The notes beneath the pieces were generated by a model that saw only the letters and a program-made list of their open reading frames with translations, had not been told where the DNA came from and did not search any database. Shown here piece by piece: positions 24,281 to 33,000 of a stretch of DNA of 36,019 bases. Each line of letters starts with the position of its first letter. The first letter of the stretch is position 1. A program made the position numbers and the translations under genes. The stretch is taken from the NCBI RefSeq assembly GCF_029688925.1, contig NZ_JARUKY010000032.1, forward strand, positions 1 to 36,019, read 5' to 3'. Source of the DNA: Evansella sp. AB-P1 (GTDB lineage Bacteria > Bacillota > Bacilli > Bacillales > Salisediminibacteriaceae).

Positions 24281-24310
24281 CATCTACTTTAGGTGTGGGA
24301 GTAGCAGATG
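24281..24310 (+). other. Hairpin resembling an IS200/IS605-type end (remnant?)
   Basis: CATCTACTTTAGGTGTGGGAGTAGCAGATG has terminal complementarity (CATCT/AGATG or CTACT/AGTAG) and the GTGGGAG core often seen at the right ends of IS200/IS605-type elements. No transposase gene is present in the 497-bp gap 24011-24507. The remaining sequence there shows only the terminator and an extended -10 (TGATATAAT, 24359-24367) probably serving the next gene. Confidence 0.22.
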
Positions 24311-24358
24311 CTTAATATGTTTTAATGTCTAACTGTAAAAGAAATGGTAAACATAATT

Positions 24359-24367
24359 TGATATAAT
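24359..24367 (+). promoter_or_regulatory. Extended -10 promoter of the amidase gene
   Basis: TGATATAAT is an extended -10 element located about 140 bp upstream of the nitrilase-family gene. No good -35 is visible. Confidence 0.4.
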
Positions 24368-24507
24368 AATCGTACAAATGAACATGACGTGGAAGTTGTA
24401 GTTTTTCTTTTACTATCATAAGATATAGCTGGTTTTTGTTAACAACTAGAAGTACTAAAAGAAAGCTTATCTCCATTTCTCTATTATAGAAAGGTGGCGG
24501 GAAAAGG

Positions 24508-25293
24508 ATGTGGAAGGTTGCCTTATTACAAATGAACATTGCTTTTGGTGATCCAAAGACAAATTTTGAGCAAGTAGAAAATTTTTTTACAAAAGCAGTT
24601 AAAAAAAAGGTAGATACTATCATACTTCCAGAGATGTGGTCTACAGGGTACGAGCTGACCAGACTTGATGATATTGCCGATGAAGAGGGAGAAGAGACCC
24701 TTTACTTTCTTTATTCATTAGCAAAAAAGTATCATGTGAACATCGTAGGCGGATCTATTGCGAAACGTTCAAATGGCAAAGTTACGAATACAATGTTTGT
24801 TTTAAACAAAAAGGGAGAGCTAGTGAAAGAGTATAGTAAAGCTCATTTATTTCGACTCATGGATGAAGAAAAGTACTTAGTAGAAGGAAATTCAGATGGT
24901 TTGTTTGAATTGGAAGGGGAGACATGTGCTGGTGTCATCTGTTATGACATTCGATTTCCGGAATGGATTAGAATGCATATGACTCAAGAGGCAAAGGTGT
25001 TGTTTGTGGTGGCAGAATGGCCGAAGCCTCGAATTAATCACTGGAGGAATTTACTTATTAGTCGAGCAATTGAAAATCAATGCTATGTTGTAGCTTGCAA
25101 TCGAGTCGGTTCGGACCCTAACAATGTGTTCGGAGGACAATCTATTATTGTTGATCCTTGGGGCAATGTAAAAGCAGAAGGAGACGAAGAAGAGCAAATT
25201 CTATATGGTGAAATAGATTTCAATCAAGTAGACGAAGTGAGAAAAAAAATACCAGTTTTTACGGACAGGAGAACAGATTTGTACAAATTGTAA
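24508..25293 (+). CDS. Carbon-nitrogen hydrolase (MtnU/YkrU-like omega-amidase)
   Basis: The 261-residue nitrilase-superfamily enzyme shows the Glu-Lys-Cys triad as E42 in LPEMWSTGYEL, K111 in YSKAHLFRL and C145 in GVICYDIRFPEW. Length and the segments NHWRNLLISRAIENQCYVVACNRVG and TDRRTDLYKL fit the MtnU (YkrU) group, proposed to hydrolyse 2-oxoglutaramate-like amides formed in methionine salvage. No mtn genes are adjacent, so the pathway link is from family similarity only. The start ATG has AAGGTGG upstream. The FAD oxidoreductase follows after 87 bp. Confidence 0.85.
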   Translation: MWKVALLQMNIAFGDPKTNFEQVENFFTKAVKKKVDTIILPEMWSTGYELTRLDDIADEEGEETLYFLYSLAKKYHVNIVGGSIAKRSNGKVTNTMFVLNKKGELVKEYSKAHLFRLMDEEKYLVEGNSDGLFELEGETCAGVICYDIRFPEWIRMHMTQEAKVLFVVAEWPKPRINHWRNLLISRAIENQCYVVACNRVGSDPNNVFGGQSIIVDPWGNVKAEGDEEEQILYGEIDFNQVDEVRKKIPVFTDRRTDLYKL

Positions 25294-25380
25294 AAATATC
25301 CCGAAAACAATCAAAATTTGTCTAGTTTTGGTGTATTGTATAAGATAGGTGAAGTTAGTTTTAGGGGGATAATAGTTACT

Positions 25381-26535
25381 ATGAAGAAAGTTATTATTTT
25401 AGGTGCAGGTATTGTTGGAGCAAGTGTTGCCTATCACCTTTCCAAACAAGATGTTGAAGTTGTTGTTGTGGACAAATCACATAAAGGGCAAGCTACTGCA
25501 GCTGGAGCCGGGATTGTTTGCCCGTGGTTATCAAAACAGGATAACCCACATTGGTATGAATTGGCTAAAACAGGAGCAAGCTATTATCCATACTTAATAG
25601 AAGAGTTACGATTAGCTGGAGAAACGGATGTTGGCTATAAATTAGTAGGGGCCCTTGCTGTTAGTGAAGATACAGAAGAATTGGATGAATTAGAGGAGTT
25701 AGTTAAACAGAGAAAACGTAATAATCCAGAGGTTGGAGAAATTTCAAGACTATCTCCAGAGGAAACTCGAAAACTTTTCCCACCACTTTGGGAGAATTTT
25801 CATGCTATCCATATTACTGGTGGTGCAAGAGTAGATGGGGGCTTACTAAAAGATGCTCTTCTTCGTGCGGCAGAAAAACAAGGTATCAAGCGGTACATAG
25901 GTGAAGGACAACTAATTACTGAAAAAAATAAAGTAATAGGGGTACAACTTGGTGAAAATGAATTATATGCTGATTCAGTTGTAGTTACTGCAGGTGCTTG
26001 GGCACAAAGTGTTTTAAAGCCACATGGCGTTCACTTACCAATAGAACCGCAAAAGGGGCAAATTGTTCATTTAAAGCTTTCTCATCAAGATACGACTTAT
26101 TGGCCTGTAGTTTTTCCTACTAATAGCAGTCACTATCTCCTGGGCTCAGAAAACTCTCGCGTCATTGCTGGTGCAACTAGGGAGTCAGGATCAGGGTTCG
26201 ATTATCGAAAAACAGCTGGTGGAATTGAAGAAGTATTAGGAGAAGCCTTAGCAGTAGCCCCTGGTTTGGAATATGGAGAAATAGAAGATATTCGTGTTGG
26301 TTTTAGGCCAGTCGGTCCAGATATCACTCCTTTTATAGGTGCACCTCCGAATATAGAAGGTGTAATCGTTGCAAATGGCCTTGGTTCTACTGGTTTGACA
26401 ATTGGTCCTTTTGTTGGATCCGTAGTGGCAAGTCTCTTGTTAAATGAAAAAATAGAAATCGATTTGTCACCATATGCTATCGGAAATAATCGGTCCTCAT
26501 GGAATGATTTCAGCAACTTTGGAGCATATCATTAA
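25381..26535 (+). CDS. FAD-dependent oxidoreductase (DAO family)
   Basis: The 384-residue protein starts with the FAD-binding Rossmann motif VIILGAGIVGASVAYHLSK and continues with VVVDK and AAGAGIVCPWLSK. It is typical of the D-amino-acid oxidase/glycine oxidase superfamily (PF01266). The C-terminal part has VGFRPVGPDITPFIG and GLGSTGLTIGPFVG, which contact FAD. The substrate is probably an amino acid or other amine but cannot be named. I start at the ATG at 25381 with AGGGGGATA upstream; the longer frame from 25318 adds a non-conserved leader. Confidence 0.85.
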   Translation: MKKVIILGAGIVGASVAYHLSKQDVEVVVVDKSHKGQATAAGAGIVCPWLSKQDNPHWYELAKTGASYYPYLIEELRLAGETDVGYKLVGALAVSEDTEELDELEELVKQRKRNNPEVGEISRLSPEETRKLFPPLWENFHAIHITGGARVDGGLLKDALLRAAEKQGIKRYIGEGQLITEKNKVIGVQLGENELYADSVVVTAGAWAQSVLKPHGVHLPIEPQKGQIVHLKLSHQDTTYWPVVFPTNSSHYLLGSENSRVIAGATRESGSGFDYRKTAGGIEEVLGEALAVAPGLEYGEIEDIRVGFRPVGPDITPFIGAPPNIEGVIVANGLGSTGLTIGPFVGSVVASLLLNEKIEIDLSPYAIGNNRSSWNDFSNFGAYH

Positions 26536-26547
26536 ATAAAAATGGGA

Positions 26548-26582
26548 AGGTGTCACACTGGAAATGTGGCATCTTTTTTATT
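26548..26582 (+). terminator. Rho-independent terminator
   Basis: AGGTGTCACA pairs with TGTGGCATCT over 10 bp with two G-U pairs, followed by TTTTTTATTG. Confidence 0.8.
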
Positions 26583-26721
26583 GTGGAAATTAATTTTGTC
26601 CGTTTTAGACATCCCGAAAATTATGATGTGATGCCATTTATGGTAGAAAAGGCCGTCCTTATCTTCCTCCAATATCACGATTCTCCCAGCTAACCTTTGT
26701 TAACCTCACTGAAAAAATAGC

Positions 26722-26750
26722 TTGCCAGACTTAATTTGGTAAGATATAAC
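26722..26750 (+). promoter_or_regulatory. Sigma-A promoter of the epimerase gene
   Basis: TTGCCA (26722-26727) and TATAAC (26745-26750) are separated by 17 bp, about 30 bp upstream of the start codon. Confidence 0.65.
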
Positions 26751-26782
26751 AGATGTATAGAGTGTGAAGGAGGGTGCGGTGT

Positions 26783-27721
26783 ATGAAAAAGGCGTTAGTG
26801 TTAGGTGCTTCAGGTGGAATGGGCTATGCCATTGTGAAAGAATTAATCGGGAGAGATGTTGATGTTATAGCATTTTCAAGAGGAAAGAAAAAGCTAGAAA
26901 GTCTTTATCATCACGAAGAGAAGGTTACGATTTTTCCAGGCGATGTAATGGATGTGCAACAAATTTTAGATGCAGCAATAGACGTAGATGTTATTTTCCA
27001 TTCTGTTAATTGCCCATATCATGAATGGCCAGATAAACTTCCTGAAATCATGAAAAATGTACTTCAAGCGGCAGATCAGCAACGAGCAAAAGTTGCCTAC
27101 GTGGATAATATTTATTCTTACGGAAGAAGTAAGGCATCAAAAGTGACTGAATTAACGGAAAAGAAACCACATACGAAAAAGGGAAAGATCCGTTTACAAT
27201 TAGAAAGACAAATGAAGGAGTCAGCAGTTCCTGTCGTTATTGCACATTTCCCAGATTTTTATGGTCCCAATGCAGATAATGCAATGTTGCAGTACACTAT
27301 TAATGGTGTTTTACGCAATAAAAAGGCTAATGTAGTTGGTGATTTACATACACCTCGGGAGTTTATCTATACACCAGATGGTGCCAAAGCGATTGTCGAG
27401 CTTGCGTCTACGGAATCTGCCTATGGACAGAATTGGAACATACCAGCTACAGATGTAATAACAGGGAATGAACTAGTTAACTTGATGAAAGAGATTACAG
27501 GACATAAAAAAGGTGTAGGGGCTGTTTCTAAAAGAATGATTAAGTTTATTGGTATCTTTAATCCTTTCATGAGAGAAGTCGTTGAAATGATGTATTTAAC
27601 AGAAGATCCAGTAATTCTTGATGGAGAAAAGTATGAACAAGTGATAGGGGAATTACCACGAACCCCATATAGAGAAGGATTAAAAGAAACGATTGAGTTC
27701 TACCAGGAGAAGTTAGGTTAA
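26783..27721 (+). CDS. NAD(P)-dependent epimerase/dehydratase (extended SDR)
   Basis: The 312-residue protein begins with the Rossmann motif LVLGASGGMGYAIVKEL and has the features of extended SDRs: AYVDNIYSYGRS (YxxxR rather than YxxxK at the usual active-site position), AHFPDFYGPNADN and FIYTPDGAKAIVEL. The substrate is unknown; relatives are annotated as NAD-dependent epimerases. I start at the ATG at 26783, 8 bp after AAGGAGGG; the GTG at 26774 overlaps this site. It is a single gene with its own promoter and terminator. Confidence 0.82.
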   Translation: MKKALVLGASGGMGYAIVKELIGRDVDVIAFSRGKKKLESLYHHEEKVTIFPGDVMDVQQILDAAIDVDVIFHSVNCPYHEWPDKLPEIMKNVLQAADQQRAKVAYVDNIYSYGRSKASKVTELTEKKPHTKKGKIRLQLERQMKESAVPVVIAHFPDFYGPNADNAMLQYTINGVLRNKKANVVGDLHTPREFIYTPDGAKAIVELASTESAYGQNWNIPATDVITGNELVNLMKEITGHKKGVGAVSKRMIKFIGIFNPFMREVVEMMYLTEDPVILDGEKYEQVIGELPRTPYREGLKETIEFYQEKLG

Positions 27722-27773
27722 AAGGAAAATACACATTTTAACGTTGTAATTAATTTTACTCTATACATGGCAT

Positions 27774-27819
27774 AAAAGGCATGGGTTTTCATCAGATTCC
27801 CGTGCCTTTTTTGTTTTTT
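27774..27819 (+). terminator. Rho-independent terminator
   Basis: AAAAGGCATGGG pairs with CCCGTGCCTTTT with one G-U pair, followed by a T-rich tail. It ends the epimerase gene. Confidence 0.85.
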
Positions 27820-28040
27820 ATAAACTCTATCTACATTATTTGTTTTCTATTTAAATCCAAAAACACCTCAATTGTTAGATAGTATTCAACAAACGCAGCA
27901 GGTGCTTTTAGTGGCTAATAAAGTAAAAAGCCAAACAGAAAGCGCTAAGTAAGAAGGAGTTTAACTGGATATTTATGTTAAAATAAAAAGAGAGAAAACA
28001 TAGACTATGCATAAATTCCAGTTTGGGGAGAGGTGTAAAA

Positions 28041-28226
28041 ATGGTAGAGTTAGAAAATATTAGTTTTATTAACGTTCTGTATCAATTAATCATATTATTA
28101 GGTTGGATAGGAATCATTTATTTAGTAGTTTCTTTAGTTAGAAGAAGTAAAGAAAATAAAAATAGACTAATAAGGATTGAAGAAAAATTGGATAACCTAA
28201 CAAAAAAGTACAATGAGGATATTTAG
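28041..28226 (+). CDS. DUF4083 family small membrane protein
   Basis: The 61-residue protein has one membrane segment (about 11-34, VLYQLIILLGWIGIIYLVVSLV) followed by RRSKENKNRLIRIEEKLDNLTKKYNED, a basic then coiled-coil tail. This layout and sequence fit DUF4083, a Bacillus family of unknown function. The ATG at 28041 has GGAGAGGTG 5 bp upstream. Confidence 0.72.
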   Translation: MVELENISFINVLYQLIILLGWIGIIYLVVSLVRRSKENKNRLIRIEEKLDNLTKKYNEDI

Positions 28227-28419
28227 CAATAAAGAAAAAGTTTCATTGTGATACATAAGATTGGTTGGGAAATATTTAATTAGATTCGTCTTTTGCTAAG
28301 GTTGTTAATGGGTGTTTTTAGGTGAAGATAATTCTTTTATCATAAAAAATTTTTAATATTGAAGGTAAGGTAAAATGATAAAAAAATTGTTGTGAAAAAA
28401 TTAATAAAACTTATCTATT

Positions 28420-28460
28420 GAATCCATTATGATCAATATATTTCAAAATGGATTCTTTTT
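28420..28460 (+). terminator. Rho-independent terminator in the gap before the sigma factor
   Basis: GAATCCATT (28420-28428) pairs with AATGGATTC (28447-28455) and is followed by TTTTT. It lies 190 bp after the DUF4083 stop. The rest of the gap 28227-28602 has no gene; a TGTAAC at 28557-28562 resembles an ECF -35 but no matching CGTA/CGTC -10 follows. Confidence 0.72.
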
Positions 28461-28602
28461 AGTTTTCTGTAATAAAGGGTTATTGATAAATTATCTAATG
28501 CTATAAAAATGTGAAGGTAGTCTAGTCCTAAAAAATTAATTTATTTCGAAAAACTTTGTAACGTTTTTATAGCTTAAAGGACATATAAGTAGGGGGGATG
28601 AT

Positions 28603-29091
28603 ATGGCGAATACAGAACAAGTGTATAAAGAATATTTTCTTACCGTATATAAGTACTTGTACTGCCTAACACATGATCCTCATTTAGCGGAAGAACTTAC
28701 CCAGGAAACTTTTTATCAATCACTTAAAACAATGAAGAACTTTAGAGGTGATTGTAAAATTTCCGTTTGGCTTTGCCAGATTGCAAAGAATGTTTGGATA
28801 AAGGATTGCCAAAAGAGAAATCGTACCAGCTCCTTACCGATGGAGGAAGTGATTCTGCGAATAGGATCAACGGAGACGTTGGAAAATGACGTATTAAAGA
28901 AGGAAGCAAAAAAGGAGCTTTACCTTAGAATTGAAGAACTCGATGAAAATACAAAGGAAGTAATCCTCCTTAGAATAAAAGGAGACCTTAGTTTTAAAGA
29001 AATTGGAGATATTTTAAATAGGAGTGAAACTTGGGCGCGAGTTACCTTTTATAGAGGAAAACGAAAGCTAGTGAGGAGGGATAAGAATTGA
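28603..29091 (+). CDS. ECF-family RNA polymerase sigma factor
   Basis: The 162-residue protein has sigma region 2 (about 8-72, with THDPHLAEELTQETFYQSLKTMKNFRGDCKISVWLCQIAKN) and region 4 (about 108-158, with LDENTKEVILLRIKGDLSFKEIGDILNRSETWARVTFYRGKRKL). It is typical of extracytoplasmic-function sigma factors. The next gene, overlapping by four bases, encodes a ZAS-domain membrane anti-sigma factor, so the pair is a sensing module. AGGGGGGATG precedes the ATG. The stimulus is unknown. I cannot assign it to SigW, SigM, SigX or SigV. Confidence 0.92.
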   Translation: MANTEQVYKEYFLTVYKYLYCLTHDPHLAEELTQETFYQSLKTMKNFRGDCKISVWLCQIAKNVWIKDCQKRNRTSSLPMEEVILRIGSTETLENDVLKKEAKKELYLRIEELDENTKEVILLRIKGDLSFKEIGDILNRSETWARVTFYRGKRKLVRRDKN

Positions 29092-30026
29092 ATAAGGAAT
29101 GGACTTGTCATATCGTAGAGGATCTTTTACCAAACTATTTGGAAGGTTTAACAAGTGATGAGACGAACCAATTTATCGAAGAACATGTAAATACGTGTGA
29201 CAAATGCAATGAGTTGTATATGGAAATGAAAACAAACGTTAGTACGGATGAAAATATTCCTAAAACAGAATTAAATTTTTTTAAAAAGGTAAAGAAAGCG
29301 AGGCTGTTCGCTAGTGTTTCCTCCATTATTATAGCAATAATAGGTGCTTACTTACTATATTCTTCGGAATTTTCATACACAAACGAACCTAGCGTATTAG
29401 CTGGAGCCATTACGGAATTCACATCCTTTGATAATCATTCACCAGAAGCTTATGTACTGGAATCGCGGGAGGTAAATGGAAGGCTGATCGTCTATTTTAA
29501 GGATGTAAATAATCCTGATGTTTATGGATTTGCTCAGTTTGTGAAAGGGTGGAATCAGAAATATAGAATCATCAGAGTAAACAGTAATCCAGTTCCTTTT
29601 GCTTCGGGGTTTGCCATCTATCAATTTGATACAAGAGGGGGAACATATTATGCCGTCGGTTGTGCACAATGCACTGAGCCGCTAAATGGATACGAGCTTC
29701 CCTTTGCTGCTGGAATTGAGGATTCAGAGATATTTTCATTTGAAATAAGGCATCATCAATTTTTGAACATACACAGTGATGATGAAATACAACAAGTATT
29801 ACAGGAGCAAACAGGAGAGGTGTATACCTACCAGCTTGACCGATCGGAACTAAAGCTTTTGGATTCTGAAGGGAACGACATTACTGATTTAGATAAAACC
29901 GTAGACACGACAGGAAGTTCAGGATCAGGGACGGGAAAAGCAGAAACTTTCCTCTTGTATGTTTTTATGACGATTGTCCTTCTATTAGGTGGTGTATTGG
30001 CAAGGTATTTTTGGAGTGAAAAATAA
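29088..30026 (+). CDS. Membrane anti-sigma factor with ZAS (zf-HC2) domain
   Basis: The 312-residue protein starts with an anti-sigma ZAS domain: C7, then H33-x3-C37-x2-C40 in EEHVNTCDKC, the zinc motif HxxxCxxC. A membrane segment (about 72-91) is followed by an extracellular domain of about 190 residues and a second membrane segment near the C terminus (about 285-307). The TTG start at 29088 overlaps the sigma-factor stop (TTGA) with GAGGAGGG upstream, so the two are translationally coupled. It should hold the sigma factor at the membrane until a signal acts on the outer domain. Confidence 0.88.
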   Translation: MNKEWTCHIVEDLLPNYLEGLTSDETNQFIEEHVNTCDKCNELYMEMKTNVSTDENIPKTELNFFKKVKKARLFASVSSIIIAIIGAYLLYSSEFSYTNEPSVLAGAITEFTSFDNHSPEAYVLESREVNGRLIVYFKDVNNPDVYGFAQFVKGWNQKYRIIRVNSNPVPFASGFAIYQFDTRGGTYYAVGCAQCTEPLNGYELPFAAGIEDSEIFSFEIRHHQFLNIHSDDEIQQVLQEQTGEVYTYQLDRSELKLLDSEGNDITDLDKTVDTTGSSGSGTGKAETFLLYVFMTIVLLLGGVLARYFWSEK

Positions 30027-30042
30027 AAAACGAAGCGAGTAT

Positions 30043-30080
30043 AAAAATAAAGGCATGATTATCCATGCCTTTATTTTTTA
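30043..30080. terminator. Bidirectional terminator between anti-sigma and GH18 genes
   Basis: A 15-bp perfect stem (30043-30057 with 30064-30078, core AAAGGCATG/CATGCCTTT) has A/T runs on both sides and serves both convergent genes. It overlaps the stop codon of the minus-strand gene. Confidence 0.88.
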
Positions 30081-33000
30081 TGTCGTAGGTATTTTCAACA
30101 CTTGCCCAATAAAAATCATGTCACCTGTTAAATTGTTCGCATCTTTAATGACGTCAATGTTTGTATTATTTCTTAAAGCAATTCTATATAAGCTATCACC
30201 TGATTGTACGGTGTAATTAAAATACCCAACAGATTCTTCTTGTATTGGTTCAACGATTGGACTTATTTCACCTGGAATTGTTGCATTGTCTCTTGGAGTA
30301 AACCAAGTGTGATAGCTGTTCCATATATCACGGTTTTCTTGTCCAATACTCCAATGTCCTACTCCTCTTATTCCGTATTTTTGTACAAGGTCTACTTTTG
30401 CAGCGTAAGATTGATCATTTTCATACCAAACTGTGTAAGATCCAGGAGCAAGAACTCTTCCCATCATATACATTTTGGGGTCATTTTCTCGTACTGTAAC
30501 AACTGCTTTTACGGACTGAGATTTTTCATCATAGGTAATTGTATGCTCATACTTACTGAGCATCTCTTGAATTTGGAAGTTTGATATACCGTTTCCACGG
30601 ATATTTCCGTCTTCACTCCAATAACGACCATAATGGGCTAGTCCGATGACAACTTTATCCTTTGGAACACCTTGTGCAATTGCATATTGAATTGATCGTT
30701 CTACCCACGGGAGACTAGCAACTGGTCCGGGAGCAGAACCAGGATAACTTTCATCATAGGACATAATCATCAAATAATCTGCATATTTTGCAAGGGCCGC
30801 GTAATCATATGCACCGTGCCAGCCTTGTGTCCATCCATTTGGATTTGCAGCAACAGCAACAGACACTTCTTTTGAAGATGGAATCTTCTCACGCAAAAGA
30901 CGAACAAATTCTGTAAAATTATCTCTATCTTGATGGTTAATGTTTTCTAAATCGACATTTACACCACCTAAATCATAACGAATAACAACGTCAGCGATTT
31001 GCTGTGCAGCCTGTTCTCGATTGGCAAGCATGGCACGACCTAGCTCTTGATCCCAATGATTACTTAGGAATGGAGTAACTCGAATGCCTTGATTATGCAT
31101 GTTTTGGATAAAAATAGGATCAAATTGGGCTGTTACCTTCAATGTTCCGTCTGGATTTACATCAAAATAACTAGGTGAAACATTATTAAAAGATCGTTCC
31201 GTTGCTAATACTTGATTCGTGAAATTCTTTGGATCACCAAAATAAATGTACCCTAGGTTTAATGTATCTCCTGCTGTAATAGGTAGCTTCAACTTTTGAT
31301 CTACGTAAATCATATCACTAGATAAATTGTTCATACGTCTTATAGCTTCAACCGTCGTATGATTTCGTAGTGCAATATGAGATAAAGTATCCCCACTAAC
31401 AACTGTGTACGTTAAAAAGTCAGGTGTTACTACGTCGCTTATATTACCTGCCGCATCTGATTTGGTGACGGATACAAGCAATCCTCTCGTAAGATCAAGA
31501 TCGGATATATTTACATCAATAGTAAAAACCCCTCTATCTCCCACTTGATGCTCAATTGTTATTGGTTCTCCCCCTGCTTGGTCATCTATGGTGATAGAAA
31601 TGGTGGAAAGTGGCTCTCCTATTCCTGATACATTATAAACAATTTTATCTCCCTCAAATGCAAAACCACTTTTGGAAATGATTGGATCAGAAATATCTGT
31701 ATCCTTTTCAATGACAATCATATTTGACTCACTAACATTTCCAACCGTATCCGTTTGTGTTATTGCTACATTGATTGGTCCATCCACAAATTCTGATAGA
31801 TCTAAATCAAATCGAAATTTCCCATCAACAACCTCTACTGTTTCTGTTAACGTATGGACGTTATCAGTTAAAAGAACCGTAATGAGTACGCCATCTTCTT
31901 CATTAGTACCTCGAATCGTATAATTTGACTGGTTTGTATTATTTACAAAACCTATATCGTCTAAAACAAGGGTATATGGAGCAATAGTATCCTTTAAAAT
32001 GTTAAATTCCTGTTCTTCTCCAATGTTGCCATATGGATCTATTGTATAAAAGGAAGCTTTTAAGTCTCCATCCTGTAGTAAACGTAAATCTAATGTAAGG
32101 CTGAAATCTCCATTTTCATCTGAAGTAATCGTTTCTGAGACGATGATATCACCGTCCGTTATAGATAGGTGAACCTCACTATTTACAGCTGTATGTCCAC
32201 GAACAACATAATCATAAACGTTCCCACTAAATATAGCTGTAAATGGAGGAAGTGTTAAATCTGGCTCTATTGTATTTTTCATTATCGTACGATGCAATGC
32301 TTCACTTTCATTTCCTGCTTTATCTTGTTGTTTAATTGAAATGGTTATTGGTCCATTGTCAAACTCGGAGAGATTCATAGAAAAATGAAAGCGACCAGTT
32401 TTATCAGCTATTGCAGTTTCATTTAATTGTTGTCCAGTATCACTAACAATTTGGATAGAAACGGTTGAACTGGCTTCAGTAGTTCCTTCAAACGTATAAT
32501 TTTCTTCGTTTTGGTTATTAACAAATGCCCCTTCATCAATATCAAGTATAGGTACTTCTGGAGCAGTCGCATCCTTTTCAACAAACAGCAGCTGTGAAGG
32601 ACTAGTATTTCCAACGGTATCTCTTTGTTTAACACGTATCATTAGATCTGAGTCGACTAGAGAACGGAGATTCATCGTTACAACAAAAGCTCCTTCATCA
32701 TCTGTTGTTACTTCTTCTATTACTTCATTACCTTCATCATCCGTAACAGTAATAAAAATTGTTGCGTTTCTTTTCCCTGTCCCATAAATACGGTAAGATT
32801 CCTGGTTTTCTAAATTTACAAATTCAGTTTTTGTGTCTATAACAGGAACATCAATTTCCGTATCCTTTTCTACTGTTAAACGGAGTGGATCACTTTCCTG
32901 TCCATGTTTATTTTTTGCCACTACTGAAATTTGTATTTCTCCATCTTGAAGTGGACGGAAATCCACAGTTGATTCAAAGCGACCTTCATCATTTGTTGCT

